A stretch of DNA of 64,000 nucleotides from Nocardia albiluteola (GCF_018860155.1 NZ_JAHKNI010000001.1:13333-77332); one strand, 5' to 3'; shown: positions 46,717 to 55,949, numbered from the stretch's first letter. Made by a program: numbers and translations. The notes: generated by a model from the sequence alone, not told the origin.

Positions 46717-47850
46717 TTGACTTTCTCCACGCTCGCGTTGGTGCTGGCGGTCGGGCTGGCGGGCCCGCTGCTGTCATGGCGGGGCGCCTGGCATGTTCCG
46801 GTGATCGTGGGGGAGCTGCTGGCCGGAGTGTTGTTCGGCGCCACGGGATTCGGAATCCTGCACACCGGCGACCCCACCTTCACTTTCCTGGCCGATATGG
46901 GATTCGCGCTGGTCATGTTCGTCGCGGGCACCCATGTGCCGGTGCGGGATCCGGCGGTGCGCTCGGCGCTGGCGGTCGGGGCGATGCGGGCGGTGCTGGT
47001 CGGAATCGTCGCCGCGGCGGCGGGTTACGCGCTGGCCGGGTGGTTCGGCACCGGACACGGCGCGGTGTACTCGGTGCTGATCGCCTCCTCCTCGGCGGCC
47101 CTGGCACTGCCGATCATCGATTCCCAGGGCCTGAGCGGCAAGCCGGTGCTGGAGCTGATGGCGCAGGTGGCGCTGGCCGATACCGCGAGCATCGTGGCGC
47201 TGCCACTGGTCATCGACATCGCCGATGCGGGGCGTGCCACGCTGGGCGCCCTGGCCGTCGCCGCCTCCGCGGTGGTGCTGTTCTTCGTGCTGCGGTACCT
47301 GGAGCGGTCCGGTCTGCGTCATCGGGCCCATGAGGTATCGGAGAAGCGAAAGTTCGCTCTGGAATTGCGAGTAAGCCTGGCGCTGCTGTTCACCATCGCC
47401 GCCGTGGCGACCCACACCCACGTGTCGATCATGTTGGCGGGCTTCGCGACCGGACTCGCGGTGGCCGGAGTCGGAGAGCCGCGGCGGGTGGCGCGGCAGC
47501 TTTTCGCGATCACCGAGGGGTTCCTCAGTCCACTGTTCTTCGTCTGGCTGGGCGCCGAGCTGAATCTGCGCGAATTCGCCGACCGGCCCCGCCTGATTTT
47601 GCTGGGTCTGGGTCTGGGTCTGGCCGCGGTGCTGGCCCATGTGCTGATGCGTGTGCTGGGCCAGCCGATCACCTACGGCGCGCTGGCGGCGGCCCAGATC
47701 GGCGTGCCGGTCGCAGCGGTCACGATCGGCACCCAGCTGCACGTGCTGGCCCGCGGCGAGGCGGCGGCGATGATGCTGGGGGCGCTGGTCACGATCGCGG
47801 TCGCAGCGGCAGCCGCCGCGATGGCGGCGAAGGCCGCACCGAAAGCCTGA
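46717..47850 (+). CDS. Cation:proton antiporter (CPA2-type)
   Basis: A 377-residue polytopic membrane protein of the Na+/H+ or K+/H+ exchanger family. About eleven hydrophobic segments are visible. Helix 1-2 region WHVPVIVGELLAGVLFGATGFGI, then DMGFALVMFVAGTHV, the acidic ADTASIVALPLVIDIAD (a DxxS-type core) and LSPLFFVWLGAEL are family hallmarks. No C-terminal RCK/TrkA domain. TTG 46717 starts it 3 bases after the preceding stop, so translation is probably coupled. The ion is not determined. Confidence 0.87.
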   Translation: MTFSTLALVLAVGLAGPLLSWRGAWHVPVIVGELLAGVLFGATGFGILHTGDPTFTFLADMGFALVMFVAGTHVPVRDPAVRSALAVGAMRAVLVGIVAAAAGYALAGWFGTGHGAVYSVLIASSSAALALPIIDSQGLSGKPVLELMAQVALADTASIVALPLVIDIADAGRATLGALAVAASAVVLFFVLRYLERSGLRHRAHEVSEKRKFALELRVSLALLFTIAAVATHTHVSIMLAGFATGLAVAGVGEPRRVARQLFAITEGFLSPLFFVWLGAELNLREFADRPRLILLGLGLGLAAVLAHVLMRVLGQPITYGALAAAQIGVPVAAVTIGTQLHVLARGEAAAMMLGALVTIAVAAAAAAMAAKAAPKA

Positions 47851-47882
47851 CCGTCAGCCGCTGAGAGCACCGGCGTGGCACC

Positions 47883-48296
47883 TCAGTCCGGCCTGAAATC
47901 GCGGGGAGGCGGGTCGGCGTCACGACCTAGCAGGCGATCCGTCTCACGACGTTCGCGCTTGGTGGGGCGGCCCGCGCCGCGGTCCCGGCGCGGCATGGCC
48001 GCCGCGATCTCGGGTGCGGGCGGCGGCGGGCTCTTGTCTATCAGGCATTGCGCGGCGATCGCGGCGCCGACGCGTTTGGTGATGATCTGCTCGACGATGA
48101 CGATGCGCTCGAGTCCGCTCTGCCGGACTCGGACCTCGTCACCGGGCTTGACCTGATGCGCGGGCTTGACCGCGACACCGTTCACCTTCACATGTCCGCC
48201 GCGGCATGCCGATGCCGCGGCTGATCTGGTTTTGAACAGCCGAACAGCCCAGGTCCAGGAGTCGACCCGGGCTGCGCTCGGTTGTGTCGGTGGCAG
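47883..48296 (-). CDS. S4-domain RNA-binding protein (HslR/RqcP-like), probable CTG start
   Basis: A 137-residue S4 protein that binds structured RNA, related to Hsp15/RqcP factors of stalled 50S subunits. The S4 domain is SAARVDSWTWAVRLFKTRSA followed by SACRGGHVKVNGVAVKPAHQ and VKPGDEVRVR. The C-terminus has the actinobacterial RDRGAGRPTKRERR segment. If only ATG/GTG/TTG are allowed, the first start is GTG 48191, which removes the RVD-W-AVRL half of the domain. In frame upstream, CTG 48296 has GAGGAG five bases before it and restores the whole domain; a stop lies just beyond it. Confidence 0.8.
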   Translation of the reverse strand: MPPTQPSAARVDSWTWAVRLFKTRSAAASACRGGHVKVNGVAVKPAHQVKPGDEVRVRQSGLERIVIVEQIITKRVGAAIAAQCLIDKSPPPPAPEIAAAMPRRDRGAGRPTKRERRETDRLLGRDADPPPRDFRPD

Positions 48297-48357
48297 TTTG
48301 GCTCCTCAGCGCGATACGCCCGACGGGCCCGCGGAAGTATCGCCATTCGCCCCAGAA

Positions 48358-49053
48358 TCAGGCTACGCGACGCGCGGTAACGATCTCACTGGGGTTCACG
48401 TGCGCGTAGCTGACGGTCTCACCCGACTGCGGCGCCTGGATGACCTTGCCATCGCCGGCGTACATCTGCACGTGGCCGCCGCCCTCGGTGACGAGCAGGT
48501 CGCCGGGCTGCAGGTCCTTAAGGGCGACCGGCTTGCCGACGTGCGACTGCTCGAAGCTGGTGCGCGGCAGATTGATTCCGGCCTGCTTGTAGGCCCACTG
48601 CACGAGGCCGGAGCAGTCGAAGTTCGACGGACCCGAGGCGCCCCAGATGTACTCCGCGCCGAGCTTGCTCTTGGCGGCATCGAGGGCGACGTCAGCGGCG
48701 GTGTTCTTGTTCTGAGCGGCAAACGGATTCGGAATGCCGGCGGTGAGGCCCGGGATGTCGGACTGCTGCAGACTCTGCGGCGCGAACTGCTTCTGCGCGG
48801 CCTTGATCTGATCCGCGTGATCCTTGATGAGGTCGGCGTGATCGGCCAGCGCCTGGTTCACGGCCTTGACCTGCTGGGTCAACGAGGGATCGACCGGCAC
48901 ATCGAAGTTTCCGACACCGGGCACGTTGATGGTCTGGGCCATCGCCGAAACAGCCGGCATCGCACCGGTTGTTGCGGCCACCGCACCCATGACGATCGCA
49001 CCCTTGACGGAATTCGGGAGCCGGGATTCCCGTTGCAAACTGTGCTTACCCAC
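48358..49053 (-). CDS. Secreted NlpC/P60 peptidoglycan endopeptidase
   Basis: A 231-residue exported cell-wall hydrolase cleaving peptide stems. The N-terminal signal/membrane segment is VKGAIVMGAVAATTGAMPAVSAMAQ. Residues 40-100 form a helical spacer (QQVKAVNQALADHADLIKDHADQIKA). The catalytic domain has the cysteine in FDCSGLVQWAYKQAGINLPRTS and the histidine in GGGHVQMYAGDGKVI. GTG 49053 has AGGAG ten bases upstream. Its leader contains a ydaO-type riboswitch, so expression should fall when c-di-AMP is high, as for other actinobacterial cell-wall hydrolases. Confidence 0.92.
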   Translation of the reverse strand: MGKHSLQRESRLPNSVKGAIVMGAVAATTGAMPAVSAMAQTINVPGVGNFDVPVDPSLTQQVKAVNQALADHADLIKDHADQIKAAQKQFAPQSLQQSDIPGLTAGIPNPFAAQNKNTAADVALDAAKSKLGAEYIWGASGPSNFDCSGLVQWAYKQAGINLPRTSFEQSHVGKPVALKDLQPGDLLVTEGGGHVQMYAGDGKVIQAPQSGETVSYAHVNPSEIVTARRVA

Positions 49054-49078
49054 CGAGCTGAGTCTCCTGTTTCTTCCA

Positions 49079-49245
49079 TCCACCCGCCGACCGAGTTAGC
49101 TGACGGGTTCGGGCCGGGAAGATCGGTCCTACCTCACCGGCCTTGCGACCGGCGAGGATTCACCCCATTACATCTGGGTCCTCGGTTCGGCGAACGGGCC
49201 GCGACCCGGGCGCCGATTAGGCGGTAACTCGACGGGCCGTTCTCC
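49079..49245 (-). ncRNA. ydaO/yuaA (c-di-AMP) riboswitch
   Basis: On the minus strand the leader of the NlpC/P60 gene holds the family signatures in order: TTCGCCGAACCGAGGACCCA, GGGGTGAATCC (49166-49156), a variable hairpin, CCGAACCCGTCAGCTAAC (GTCAGCTAAC at 49104-49095) and the closing CTCGGTCGGCGGG. The link to a cell-wall hydrolase is the usual one. Boundaries are approximate. Confidence 0.87.
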
Positions 49246-49546
49246 TGCGAAGCGACAAACTCCATCAAGTCACGAGAAGATTACGGCTACGCGGCGGGGT
49301 TGTCCACCCCAACGCTCAGCGTGTGGGTGCGGGGTCGGAAAGCCCCCGCACGACCTGCGATTCTGTGACCCGCAATGTCGGGTAACGAGCCGATATCGGC
49401 TCGGGCACAGGGGATATCGAACTGATACTCGCCGCCGTTACACCGCGCGGCGACCCTTGTTTCACTTCCCATCGACGACGTGTCGCGCATCGGCGTCGGC
49501 GTGTCGGACATCGACGTACATGCGACACCCCGGCGCACCGCGCGGC
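49246..49546. other. Intergenic, promoter side of the riboswitch
   Basis: No gene seen. It must hold the promoter of the NlpC/P60 transcript; AT-rich stretches lie around 49250-49290, but no clear -10/-35 pair was fixed. Confidence 0.35.
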
Positions 49547-49795
49547 TCATCGCCCGCCGAGTGCCTGCTCGAGTTCCTCGATGCGCCGCTGCGCCTGCGC
49601 CAGCCCCACTTCGAGCCGGCCCAGCGCCATCACCAGTGGTCCGACGGCAAGGTCGGCCACCAGTTGCGGATCGTCGAGCCCCTGCTCGATGGCCGCGAGT
49701 ATGTTCTGGCGGATGCGCGTGGCGACCGGCGCCTCGGCCGGCACGTTCCAGGACTCGACCACCTCGGCGACGGTGGGAACGGACTCCTCGGTCAT
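49547..49795 (-). CDS. Small coiled-coil protein of unknown function
   Basis: An 82-residue acidic protein. VATRIRQNILAAIEQGLDDPQLVADLAVGPLVMALGRLEVGL is helical, and LAQAQRRIEELEQALGG at the end is a short coiled coil. ATG 49795 is set by AGGAGGGTC directly upstream; the frame is open further 5' but unsupported. It diverges from the AAA ATPase gene at 50038. No family recognised. Confidence 0.7.
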   Translation of the reverse strand: MTEESVPTVAEVVESWNVPAEAPVATRIRQNILAAIEQGLDDPQLVADLAVGPLVMALGRLEVGLAQAQRRIEELEQALGGR

Positions 49796-49979
49796 GACCC
49801 TCCTGCGCTCGATATCCGGATATGAACTCCCGACAAGCCTAGAGAGCCGACGGCGACCGCCGTCCGAGTCCACGCAATATCGCGTCCGCACCCGACCGAA
49901 GGACCGGTCGATCCGGTTTGCCGAAATATCGCTGTATGGCAGCCGGTTTCGCGCGATGCATGCCGGTCGATAGCCGTCT

Positions 49980-50028
49980 CTAGGGATCGCCCTAGACGTC
50001 CGAAGATTTTCCCGTACCGGCGGTACGG
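49980..50028. promoter_or_regulatory. Two inverted repeats before the AAA ATPase gene
   Basis: CTAGGG-ATCG-CCCTAG (49980-49995) and the perfect CCGTACC-GGC-GGTACGG (50012-50028) lie immediately upstream of the ATPase start at 50038, the second followed by another GTACCGG. The position suggests an operator or a structure that masks translation; no obvious Shine-Dalgarno is present. Confidence 0.5.
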
Positions 50029-50037
50029 TGTACCGGC

Positions 50038-51222
50038 ATGGACCCCGTGCGGAATCCGTATGCTCCCGGCGCCGGACAGCGCCCGCCCGAACTCGCGGGC
50101 CGCGCCAAGCAGCTCGACGCGTTCGACATCGTGCTCGAGCGAATCTCCCGGAGCCGGCCGGAACGCAGTGTGATGCTGACCGGCCTGCGCGGCGTGGGAA
50201 AGACCGTGCTGCTCAACCAGCTTCGCTCGGCCGCCCGCTCCCGGGACTGGGGCACAGGCAAATTGGAGGCCCGGCCCGAGCAGGAGCTGCGCCGTCCGCT
50301 CGCCTCGGCGCTGCACATGGCCGTGCGCTCGATCGCGGTGACGCATCGCAACCTGGAGATGGTCGACGACTTCCTGGGCATACTAAAGGCCTTCGCGCTG
50401 CGCTCCACCGCGGACAAGGGCATGCGGGAGCGCTGGCAGCCCGGCATCGACGTCCCCGCGGTCACCGGGCGCGCCGACTCCGGCGATATCGAGATCGACC
50501 TGGTGGAACTGCTGATGGAGGCGGCACAGGTGGCCCGCGAGATCGGCGTCGGCATCGCGATCTTCATCGACGAGATGCAGGATCTGTCCGCGCCGGACAT
50601 CTCCGCGATCTGCGGGGCCTGCCACGAATTGAGTCAGGAGGCGGCGCCACTGATCGTGGTGGGCGCGGGGCTGCCACATCTGCCGGCGGTGCTCTCGGCC
50701 TCGAAGAGCTACTCCGAGCGGCTGTTCAGCTATCACCGCATCGATCGGCTCGACCGCGAATCGGCCGACCTGGCGCTCATCGCGCCCGCCGACCGCGAGC
50801 AGGTGAAATTTAGCCCGGAGGCGCTGGATTCGCTGTACCTCAAGGCCGACGGCTACCCGTATTTCGTGCAGGCCTACGGCAAGGCCACCTGGGATCTGGC
50901 CGCGCAGAGCCCGATCACGGCCGAGGATGTGGAGCTGGCCGCCCCCGCCGCGGAGGAGGAACTCGCGGTCGGCTTCTTCGGATCCCGCTACGAGCGGGCG
51001 ACACCGGCCGAGCGCGAGTACATGCGCGCCATGGCCGAGTTGTCCGGCGACGACGGCCCGGTCGCGACCGCGGCCATCGCCAAGGAGCTGGGCCGCCGCC
51101 CCGCCTCCCTGTCGCCGGCCAGGGACGGGCTGATCAAGAAGGGCCTGATCTACTCCGCGGAGCGCGGCACCATCGGGTTCACCGTGCCGCACTTCGGGAA
51201 GTATCTCCGCAGCGTTGCTTAA
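50038..51222 (+). CDS. AAA-family ATP-binding protein (Orc1/Cdc6-like)
   Basis: A 394-residue P-loop ATPase. N-terminal segment NPYAPGAGQRPPELAGRAKQLDAFDIVLERI is typical of this actinobacterial family. Walker A is LTGLRGVGKTVLLNQL (about residues 47-62), Walker B AIFIDEMQDLSAPDISAIC, and the sensor-like region VGAGLPHLPAVLSASKSYSERLF. The C-terminal part (about 300-394) looks like a winged helix (VATAAIAKELGRRPASLSPARDGLIKKGLIYSAERG). It may bind DNA in an ATP-dependent way. Role unknown. ATG 50038 is used; its leader contains strong inverted repeats. Confidence 0.85.
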   Translation: MDPVRNPYAPGAGQRPPELAGRAKQLDAFDIVLERISRSRPERSVMLTGLRGVGKTVLLNQLRSAARSRDWGTGKLEARPEQELRRPLASALHMAVRSIAVTHRNLEMVDDFLGILKAFALRSTADKGMRERWQPGIDVPAVTGRADSGDIEIDLVELLMEAAQVAREIGVGIAIFIDEMQDLSAPDISAICGACHELSQEAAPLIVVGAGLPHLPAVLSASKSYSERLFSYHRIDRLDRESADLALIAPADREQVKFSPEALDSLYLKADGYPYFVQAYGKATWDLAAQSPITAEDVELAAPAAEEELAVGFFGSRYERATPAEREYMRAMAELSGDDGPVATAAIAKELGRRPASLSPARDGLIKKGLIYSAERGTIGFTVPHFGKYLRSVA

Positions 51223-51309
51223 TTCTACAAATCTCGACAATCCCCTACCGGCTGGTAACAAACGCTCCTACACTCGAATGTGATTCCGGTCACGTCCGAG
51301 GAGGACATC

Positions 51310-53265
51310 ATGGCGACCACTTCGAAAGTCGACGCCACCGAGGAGCAGGCCCGCGCGCTCGTCGAGGAATCTCGCGAAACCACCTGGGCCAAGCCATCCT
51401 TCGCGAAGGAACTGTTCCTGGGTCGGTTCCGGCTCGACCTGATCCATCCCTTCCCGAGCCCCTCGGCCCCGGACGAGGCCCGGATGGGGGAGTTCCTGGC
51501 CAAACTTCGCGCCTACTGCGAAACCATCGACAGCGGCCGGATCGAGGCCGAGTCGAAGATTCCCGCGGAGTACGTCGAGGGGCTGGCCGATCTCGGCTGC
51601 TTCGGGCTCAAGATCCCGCAAGATTATGGTGGACAAGGACTTTCGCAGGTCGGATACAACAGGGCGCTGATGATCGTCGGCTCCGCCCATCCCAGCCTGG
51701 GAGTACTGCTCTCGGCGCATCAGTCGATCGGCGTGCCCGAACCGCTCAAACTGGCCGGCACCCCGGAGCAGAAGCGGGAATTCCTGCCGCGCTGCGCCCG
51801 CGGGGCGGTCAGCGCCTTCCTGCTCACCGAGCCCGACGTCGGCTCGGACCCCGCGCGCATGGCCAGCACCGCGACCCCGACCGCGGACGGCGAGGCCTAC
51901 GAGCTCAACGGCGTCAAGCTGTGGACCACCAACGGCGTGGTGGCGGAACTACTGGTCGTCATGGCGCGGGTCCCCAAGAGCGAGGGCCATCGCGGCGGCA
52001 TCTCGGCATTCGTGGTGGAGGCCGATTCCCCCGGGATCACCGTGGAACGCCGCAACTCCTTCATGGGCCTGCACGGCATCGAGAACGGCGTCACCCGGAT
52101 GCACAACGTGCGCGTGCCGCGGCGCAATCTGATCGGCCGCGAGGGCGAGGGCCTCAAGATCGCGCTCACCACCCTCAATGCCGGGCGCCTGGCGATCCCC
52201 GCGATGTGCACCGCCGCGGCCAAGTGGTCACTGAAGATCGGGCGCGAATGGGCCGTCAACCGCGTGCAGTGGGGGCGCCCGGTCGGTGAGCACGGCGCGG
52301 TCGCGGAGAAGCTGTCCTACATCGCCGCAACCACTTTCGCCCTCGAGGCGGCACTGGACCTGTCGGGGGCGATGTGCGACGAGGACCGCAACGACATTCG
52401 GATCGAGGCGGCACTGGCCAAACTGTGGGCCTCGGAGATGAGCTGTCGGATCGCGGACGAACTCGTACAGATCCGTGGCGGGCGCGGCTACGAGACCGCC
52501 GCCTCGCTGCGCGCCCGCGGCGAGCGTGCCGTCGGGGCCGAACAGCTGCTGCGCGATCTGCGCATCAACCGGATCTTCGAGGGCTCGAGCGAGATCATGC
52601 GGCTGCTGATCGCCCGCGAGATGGCCGATGCGCACATGGCCGCGGCCGGCGCGCTGGTCGATCGCAATGCCGAGTTCAAGGACAAGGCCAGGGCGGCGGT
52701 GGGCGCGAGCGGCTTCTACGCCAAGTGGTTCCCGCAGCTGGCCGTGGGGCCCGGCACGATGCCCGCGACATTCACCGAATTCGGGCCGCTGGCAAGGCAT
52801 CTGCGCTTCGTCGAAAGGTCCTCGCGCAAGCAGGCCCGGGCGCTGATGTACGCGATGGGGCGCTGGCAGGCCAAACTCGAGTACCGTCAGGGCTTCCTGG
52901 GCCGCATCGTCGATATCGGCGCCGAGCTGTTCGCGATGTCGGCGGCCTGCGTGCGGGCGCAAGCACTACGCGCACAGGGTGATTCGCAGGCCGACGCCGC
53001 ACAGGAACTGGCCGACGTGTTCTGCCGCCAGTCCCGCGTCCGGGTGCGCGAGCTGTTCGACAAGCTGTGGGACAACACCGATGACGCCGATACCCGGCTG
53101 ACCCGCGGCGTGCTCGACGGACGGTACAGCTGGCTCGAGGACGGCGTGATCGACCCGAGCGAGGGCACCGGTCCGTGGATCGCCGAATGGCAGATGGGCC
53201 CGTCCACGGAGACCAACCTGCTGACCCCATTCCTGCCCTCGACCCGAAGCACCACGGCGACCTGA
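51310..53265 (+). CDS. Acyl-CoA dehydrogenase (long, FadE-type)
   Basis: A 651-residue flavoprotein that introduces an alpha-beta double bond into acyl-CoA. The N-terminal helical domain contains GCFGLKIPQDYGGQGLSQVGYN. The FAD/substrate core has AFLLTEPDVGSDPARMASTA, KLWTTNGVVAELLVVMARV and VQIRGGRGYETAASLRARGERA, ending with the catalytic-base motif RIFEGSSEIMRLLIARE. A C-terminal extension of about 190 residues makes it longer than 380-residue SCAD-like forms, as in the FadE5-like/VLCAD group. ATG 51310 has GAGGAGGACATC upstream. No electron-transfer partner is encoded nearby. Confidence 0.92.
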   Translation: MATTSKVDATEEQARALVEESRETTWAKPSFAKELFLGRFRLDLIHPFPSPSAPDEARMGEFLAKLRAYCETIDSGRIEAESKIPAEYVEGLADLGCFGLKIPQDYGGQGLSQVGYNRALMIVGSAHPSLGVLLSAHQSIGVPEPLKLAGTPEQKREFLPRCARGAVSAFLLTEPDVGSDPARMASTATPTADGEAYELNGVKLWTTNGVVAELLVVMARVPKSEGHRGGISAFVVEADSPGITVERRNSFMGLHGIENGVTRMHNVRVPRRNLIGREGEGLKIALTTLNAGRLAIPAMCTAAAKWSLKIGREWAVNRVQWGRPVGEHGAVAEKLSYIAATTFALEAALDLSGAMCDEDRNDIRIEAALAKLWASEMSCRIADELVQIRGGRGYETAASLRARGERAVGAEQLLRDLRINRIFEGSSEIMRLLIAREMADAHMAAAGALVDRNAEFKDKARAAVGASGFYAKWFPQLAVGPGTMPATFTEFGPLARHLRFVERSSRKQARALMYAMGRWQAKLEYRQGFLGRIVDIGAELFAMSAACVRAQALRAQGDSQADAAQELADVFCRQSRVRVRELFDKLWDNTDDADTRLTRGVLDGRYSWLEDGVIDPSEGTGPWIAEWQMGPSTETNLLTPFLPSTRSTTAT

Positions 53266-53736
53266 CGCTCCGGTCACCGACCGGAGAACCATCTCCGCCG
53301 GGGCGAAACCGTCGCTGTCGGTTGATCATCGGCACCGACGGGCCCGGCGGTGAATGGGGTCGTCGCCGCCTCGCGCCGATCCAGGCGTGCAACCGTCGTC
53401 GTCCGACGCGCACCCGGCGGGGATTCTTGCGGTGGATCCGCGGCGCGATCGGTAACTATTCAGCGATCTAGATAATTTACTAGATTGTCGTATAAAGATC
53501 TGAGAACTCACGGGGCGGGCATCTATATCGATCTATAGGAAATGGGCTAGAAATTGGTAGAAACCCATCCGGAACCCTCCCTATGACACGTGTAAGCGTC
53601 CGGCTTCACACCGGCCCGCCCGCAATCGAGGCGCGGCGGCAATCACACAACATGTGCATAACGGCCGGTTAGAGCGGTTAACGCGCCGGAAATATCTACC
53701 GACAACCGGGCAAGAGCGACTCTTACAGGAGGCGTT
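53266..53736. promoter_or_regulatory. AT-rich intergenic region before the alpha/beta hydrolase gene
   Basis: No gene seen. Between about 53450 and 53560 the sequence is strikingly AT-rich, with ATCTAG and CTAGAT forming an inverted repeat at 53466-53485, and ATCTATATCGATCTATAG nearby at about 53521. The latter is also a near-palindrome. It probably holds a promoter and operators for the gene at 53737. Confidence 0.45.
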
Positions 53737-54759
53737 GTGTCCATACCAACAGGAGATGGCAAGTCGGCGGAGCCTGCGGAGCCCACGAGGTGGGTACGAC
53801 CTGTGCGCGCCGCCGACCACGACGGCCATCACATCACCGTCAGCGCGGACGACGGAACCCCGCTCGCCGTGCGCGAATTCGGCCCGTCCGACGCACCACT
53901 CACCGTCGTGTTCGTACACGGCCACTGCCTGCGCGCCGACTCCTGGTCCCTGGTGTGCGAACAGCTGCTCTCGCACGGGGAATGGCCCGGCGGCGGTGCG
54001 CGCATGGTGTGCTACGACCACCGCGGCCACGGCGCCTCCGGCGCGTCCGACCCGGCCGCCTACACCATCGATCAGCTCGGCCGGGATCTGGACGCGGTGC
54101 TGCGCGCGGTGGCCCCCGCGGGACCGGTTGTCCTGGTGGGACATTCGATGGGCGCGATGGTCGTGCTCGCCTACGCCCGGCTGTTTCCCGCCGCGATCGG
54201 CACACGCGTCGCCGGCATCGGCCTGATCGCCGCGGCGGCCGGCGGCATCGCCCACGTCGGGCTGGCCCGGTTCCTGAACCGGCACACCGTGAACTCGCTA
54301 CAGGTCGCGGTGCGCCGGGCGCCGCGGGTCATGCAGGCGTCCAAGCGGTTCAGCCGCCACCTCTTCGAACCGATCATCCGCGAGGCAAGTTTCGGCACCC
54401 GGGCGGTGAGCCCGCGCATGCTCGCCCTCGCCACCACGATGATCAACGACACGCCGCTGCTGACCATGGCCTGCTTCCTGGATTCGCTGATCCGGTTCGA
54501 CGAGAACGCGACGCTGCGGCTGCTGGCCGATCTGCCGACCCTGGTGCTGGCCGGTTCGGCCGACCTCCTGATCCCGTTCGCACACTCGGTGGTGCTCGCC
54601 TCGCAGCTGTCGGGGGCCGAACTGGTCCGCCTCGACGGCGCGGGACACAGCGTGATCCTGGAGCGTCCACAGGAGGTCGCCGTCGCGGTCGTCGCCCTCG
54701 TCGAGCGTGCGCGGGGCGCGACGAGCGGACCGGGCACGGCACTGGCCGCGGCCGGATGA
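53737..54759 (+). CDS. Alpha/beta hydrolase
   Basis: A 340-residue alpha/beta hydrolase. The oxyanion-hole segment is VFVHGHCLRADSW, the nucleophile elbow VVLVGHSMGAMVVLAYARLFP with Ser137, the acid in TLVLAGSADLLIPFAHS and the histidine in GAGHSVILERPQEV. The cap between about 165 and 260 is helical. It resembles epoxide-hydrolase- or lipase-like esterases; substrate unknown. GTG 53737 has AGGAGG just upstream. The AT-rich leader with palindromes suggests regulated expression. Confidence 0.88.
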   Translation: MSIPTGDGKSAEPAEPTRWVRPVRAADHDGHHITVSADDGTPLAVREFGPSDAPLTVVFVHGHCLRADSWSLVCEQLLSHGEWPGGGARMVCYDHRGHGASGASDPAAYTIDQLGRDLDAVLRAVAPAGPVVLVGHSMGAMVVLAYARLFPAAIGTRVAGIGLIAAAAGGIAHVGLARFLNRHTVNSLQVAVRRAPRVMQASKRFSRHLFEPIIREASFGTRAVSPRMLALATTMINDTPLLTMACFLDSLIRFDENATLRLLADLPTLVLAGSADLLIPFAHSVVLASQLSGAELVRLDGAGHSVILERPQEVAVAVVALVERARGATSGPGTALAAAG

Positions 54760-54903
54760 CAAGGCGTTTCAGGCTCCGGACGAGCCAAGATGCCAAAGAT
54801 CCGCTACTGTGTTGTAGATCACGATGTGCGGTCAGTCACAGGATCGCATACTCGGGCGGCGCAGCGCAGCGGTCGTCCACCACACGGGCTCGAGGAGGTT
54901 TCG

Positions 54904-55194
54904 ATGACACGCAGCGATATTGCAGAGCTCCATACCGTCGTCAGCCAGCTGCAGAAGTGCATCGGCACGCTGCGGGACCACTACGGGAACGCCAATTCCG
55001 TGCGGCGCCTGGAAAACGACCTCGAGCGGCTGCTCCTCGACTCCGAAGACTTCGAGCAGGCGCCGCCACCGGAGATCACCTCACGCCGCGATCAGGAGGT
55101 CATCTACGTGCCCGACAGCAAGTCCGACGAGGCGGCGTGGATGGGCGCACAGGACGAGGGCCTCGGCTTCCACTCCCGGCCTCGCACCAAATAG
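54904..55194 (+). CDS. Small conserved protein, helical N-terminus
   Basis: A 96-residue protein of unknown function. The first 50 residues are helical with heptad-like leucines (IAELHTVVSQLQKCIGTLRDHYGNA, then RRLENDLERLLLDSEDFEQ). The C-terminal half is polar and acidic (VIYVPDSKSDEAAWMGAQDEG). ATG 54904 has GAGGAGGTTTCG just upstream, which fixes the start over an ATG at 54790. One cysteine. No family recognised. Confidence 0.75.
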   Translation: MTRSDIAELHTVVSQLQKCIGTLRDHYGNANSVRRLENDLERLLLDSEDFEQAPPPEITSRRDQEVIYVPDSKSDEAAWMGAQDEGLGFHSRPRTK

Positions 55195-55949
55195 GTATCC
55201 AGCTTCGTAATCCCCTCGCGTAGTCCGGCCGGGCGCGTCGGTGCGTGTCGTTGGATGCGCGTGCCCTGGCCGGGCTTTGCCGTGTCGCCAAGCCCGATTT
55301 GCTTCCGCCGCGTCGCCGAACCCGATCCAATACAGGTGGGCGCGCGGGGCCGGCCCCGCATCCGGTCACCACGACTACGCGTCGCCGCCCCACACGGCAG
55401 ACCCTTCACCCGGGCCGCCGAGCCTGGGAACTGCCGAAGGGCCCGAGCGATGTTTCCGCGCGCATCGTCGGGCTTGTTGCGACCGACCGGATCACCCCAC
55501 TCGCGCGCGACGGCCGCCTCCGGCGCCCACTCGCCCAGCTACCGCATCGCCCACCCGCCGCCATTCGGATACGCCGAACACCCCTATCGGCGATGCCCGG
55601 CCGCTATCGATGCGAACGCCCCGCCCGCCCGTCGATCATGGTCCGCCGGGTTGTTGCTGGTGCGCGGGAGCGCGGCAAGGTAGTTCCGATGTGAAACGCA
55701 CCGATTCGAATCCGTGCCGAATGACCTTGTTGGCCAACCGAGTTCATTAGATTTGCTTAGGGTTCGCCCGCCTCCGGCACGCCCGGCCATGATCAGAAAA
55801 TGTGGCGCAAATCATATGAATCGAGCCGGGTCGATATTCCTGAGACCCGTGACAGGCGATAGCACAGGTGCCGTATGGTGCTCAGCATCACATTCGATGC
55901 CGGAGGTAACGATGACGTTCCACGGGGTAGATCAGCGAGGCATTCTGCT
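55195..55949. other. Intergenic region before the sdh operon, no gene recognised
   Basis: About 750 bases with several overlapping short frames but none with a motif, ribosome binding site or steady third-position bias. It must contain the promoter of the succinate dehydrogenase operon. The last 80 bases form an open frame continuous with the first sdh gene but are probably leader. Confidence 0.4.

Noticed and set aside
55195..55949. Coding frames of 130-170 codons before the sdh operon
   Set aside because: Several mutually overlapping frames without start signals or motifs, typical of non-coding high-GC DNA.
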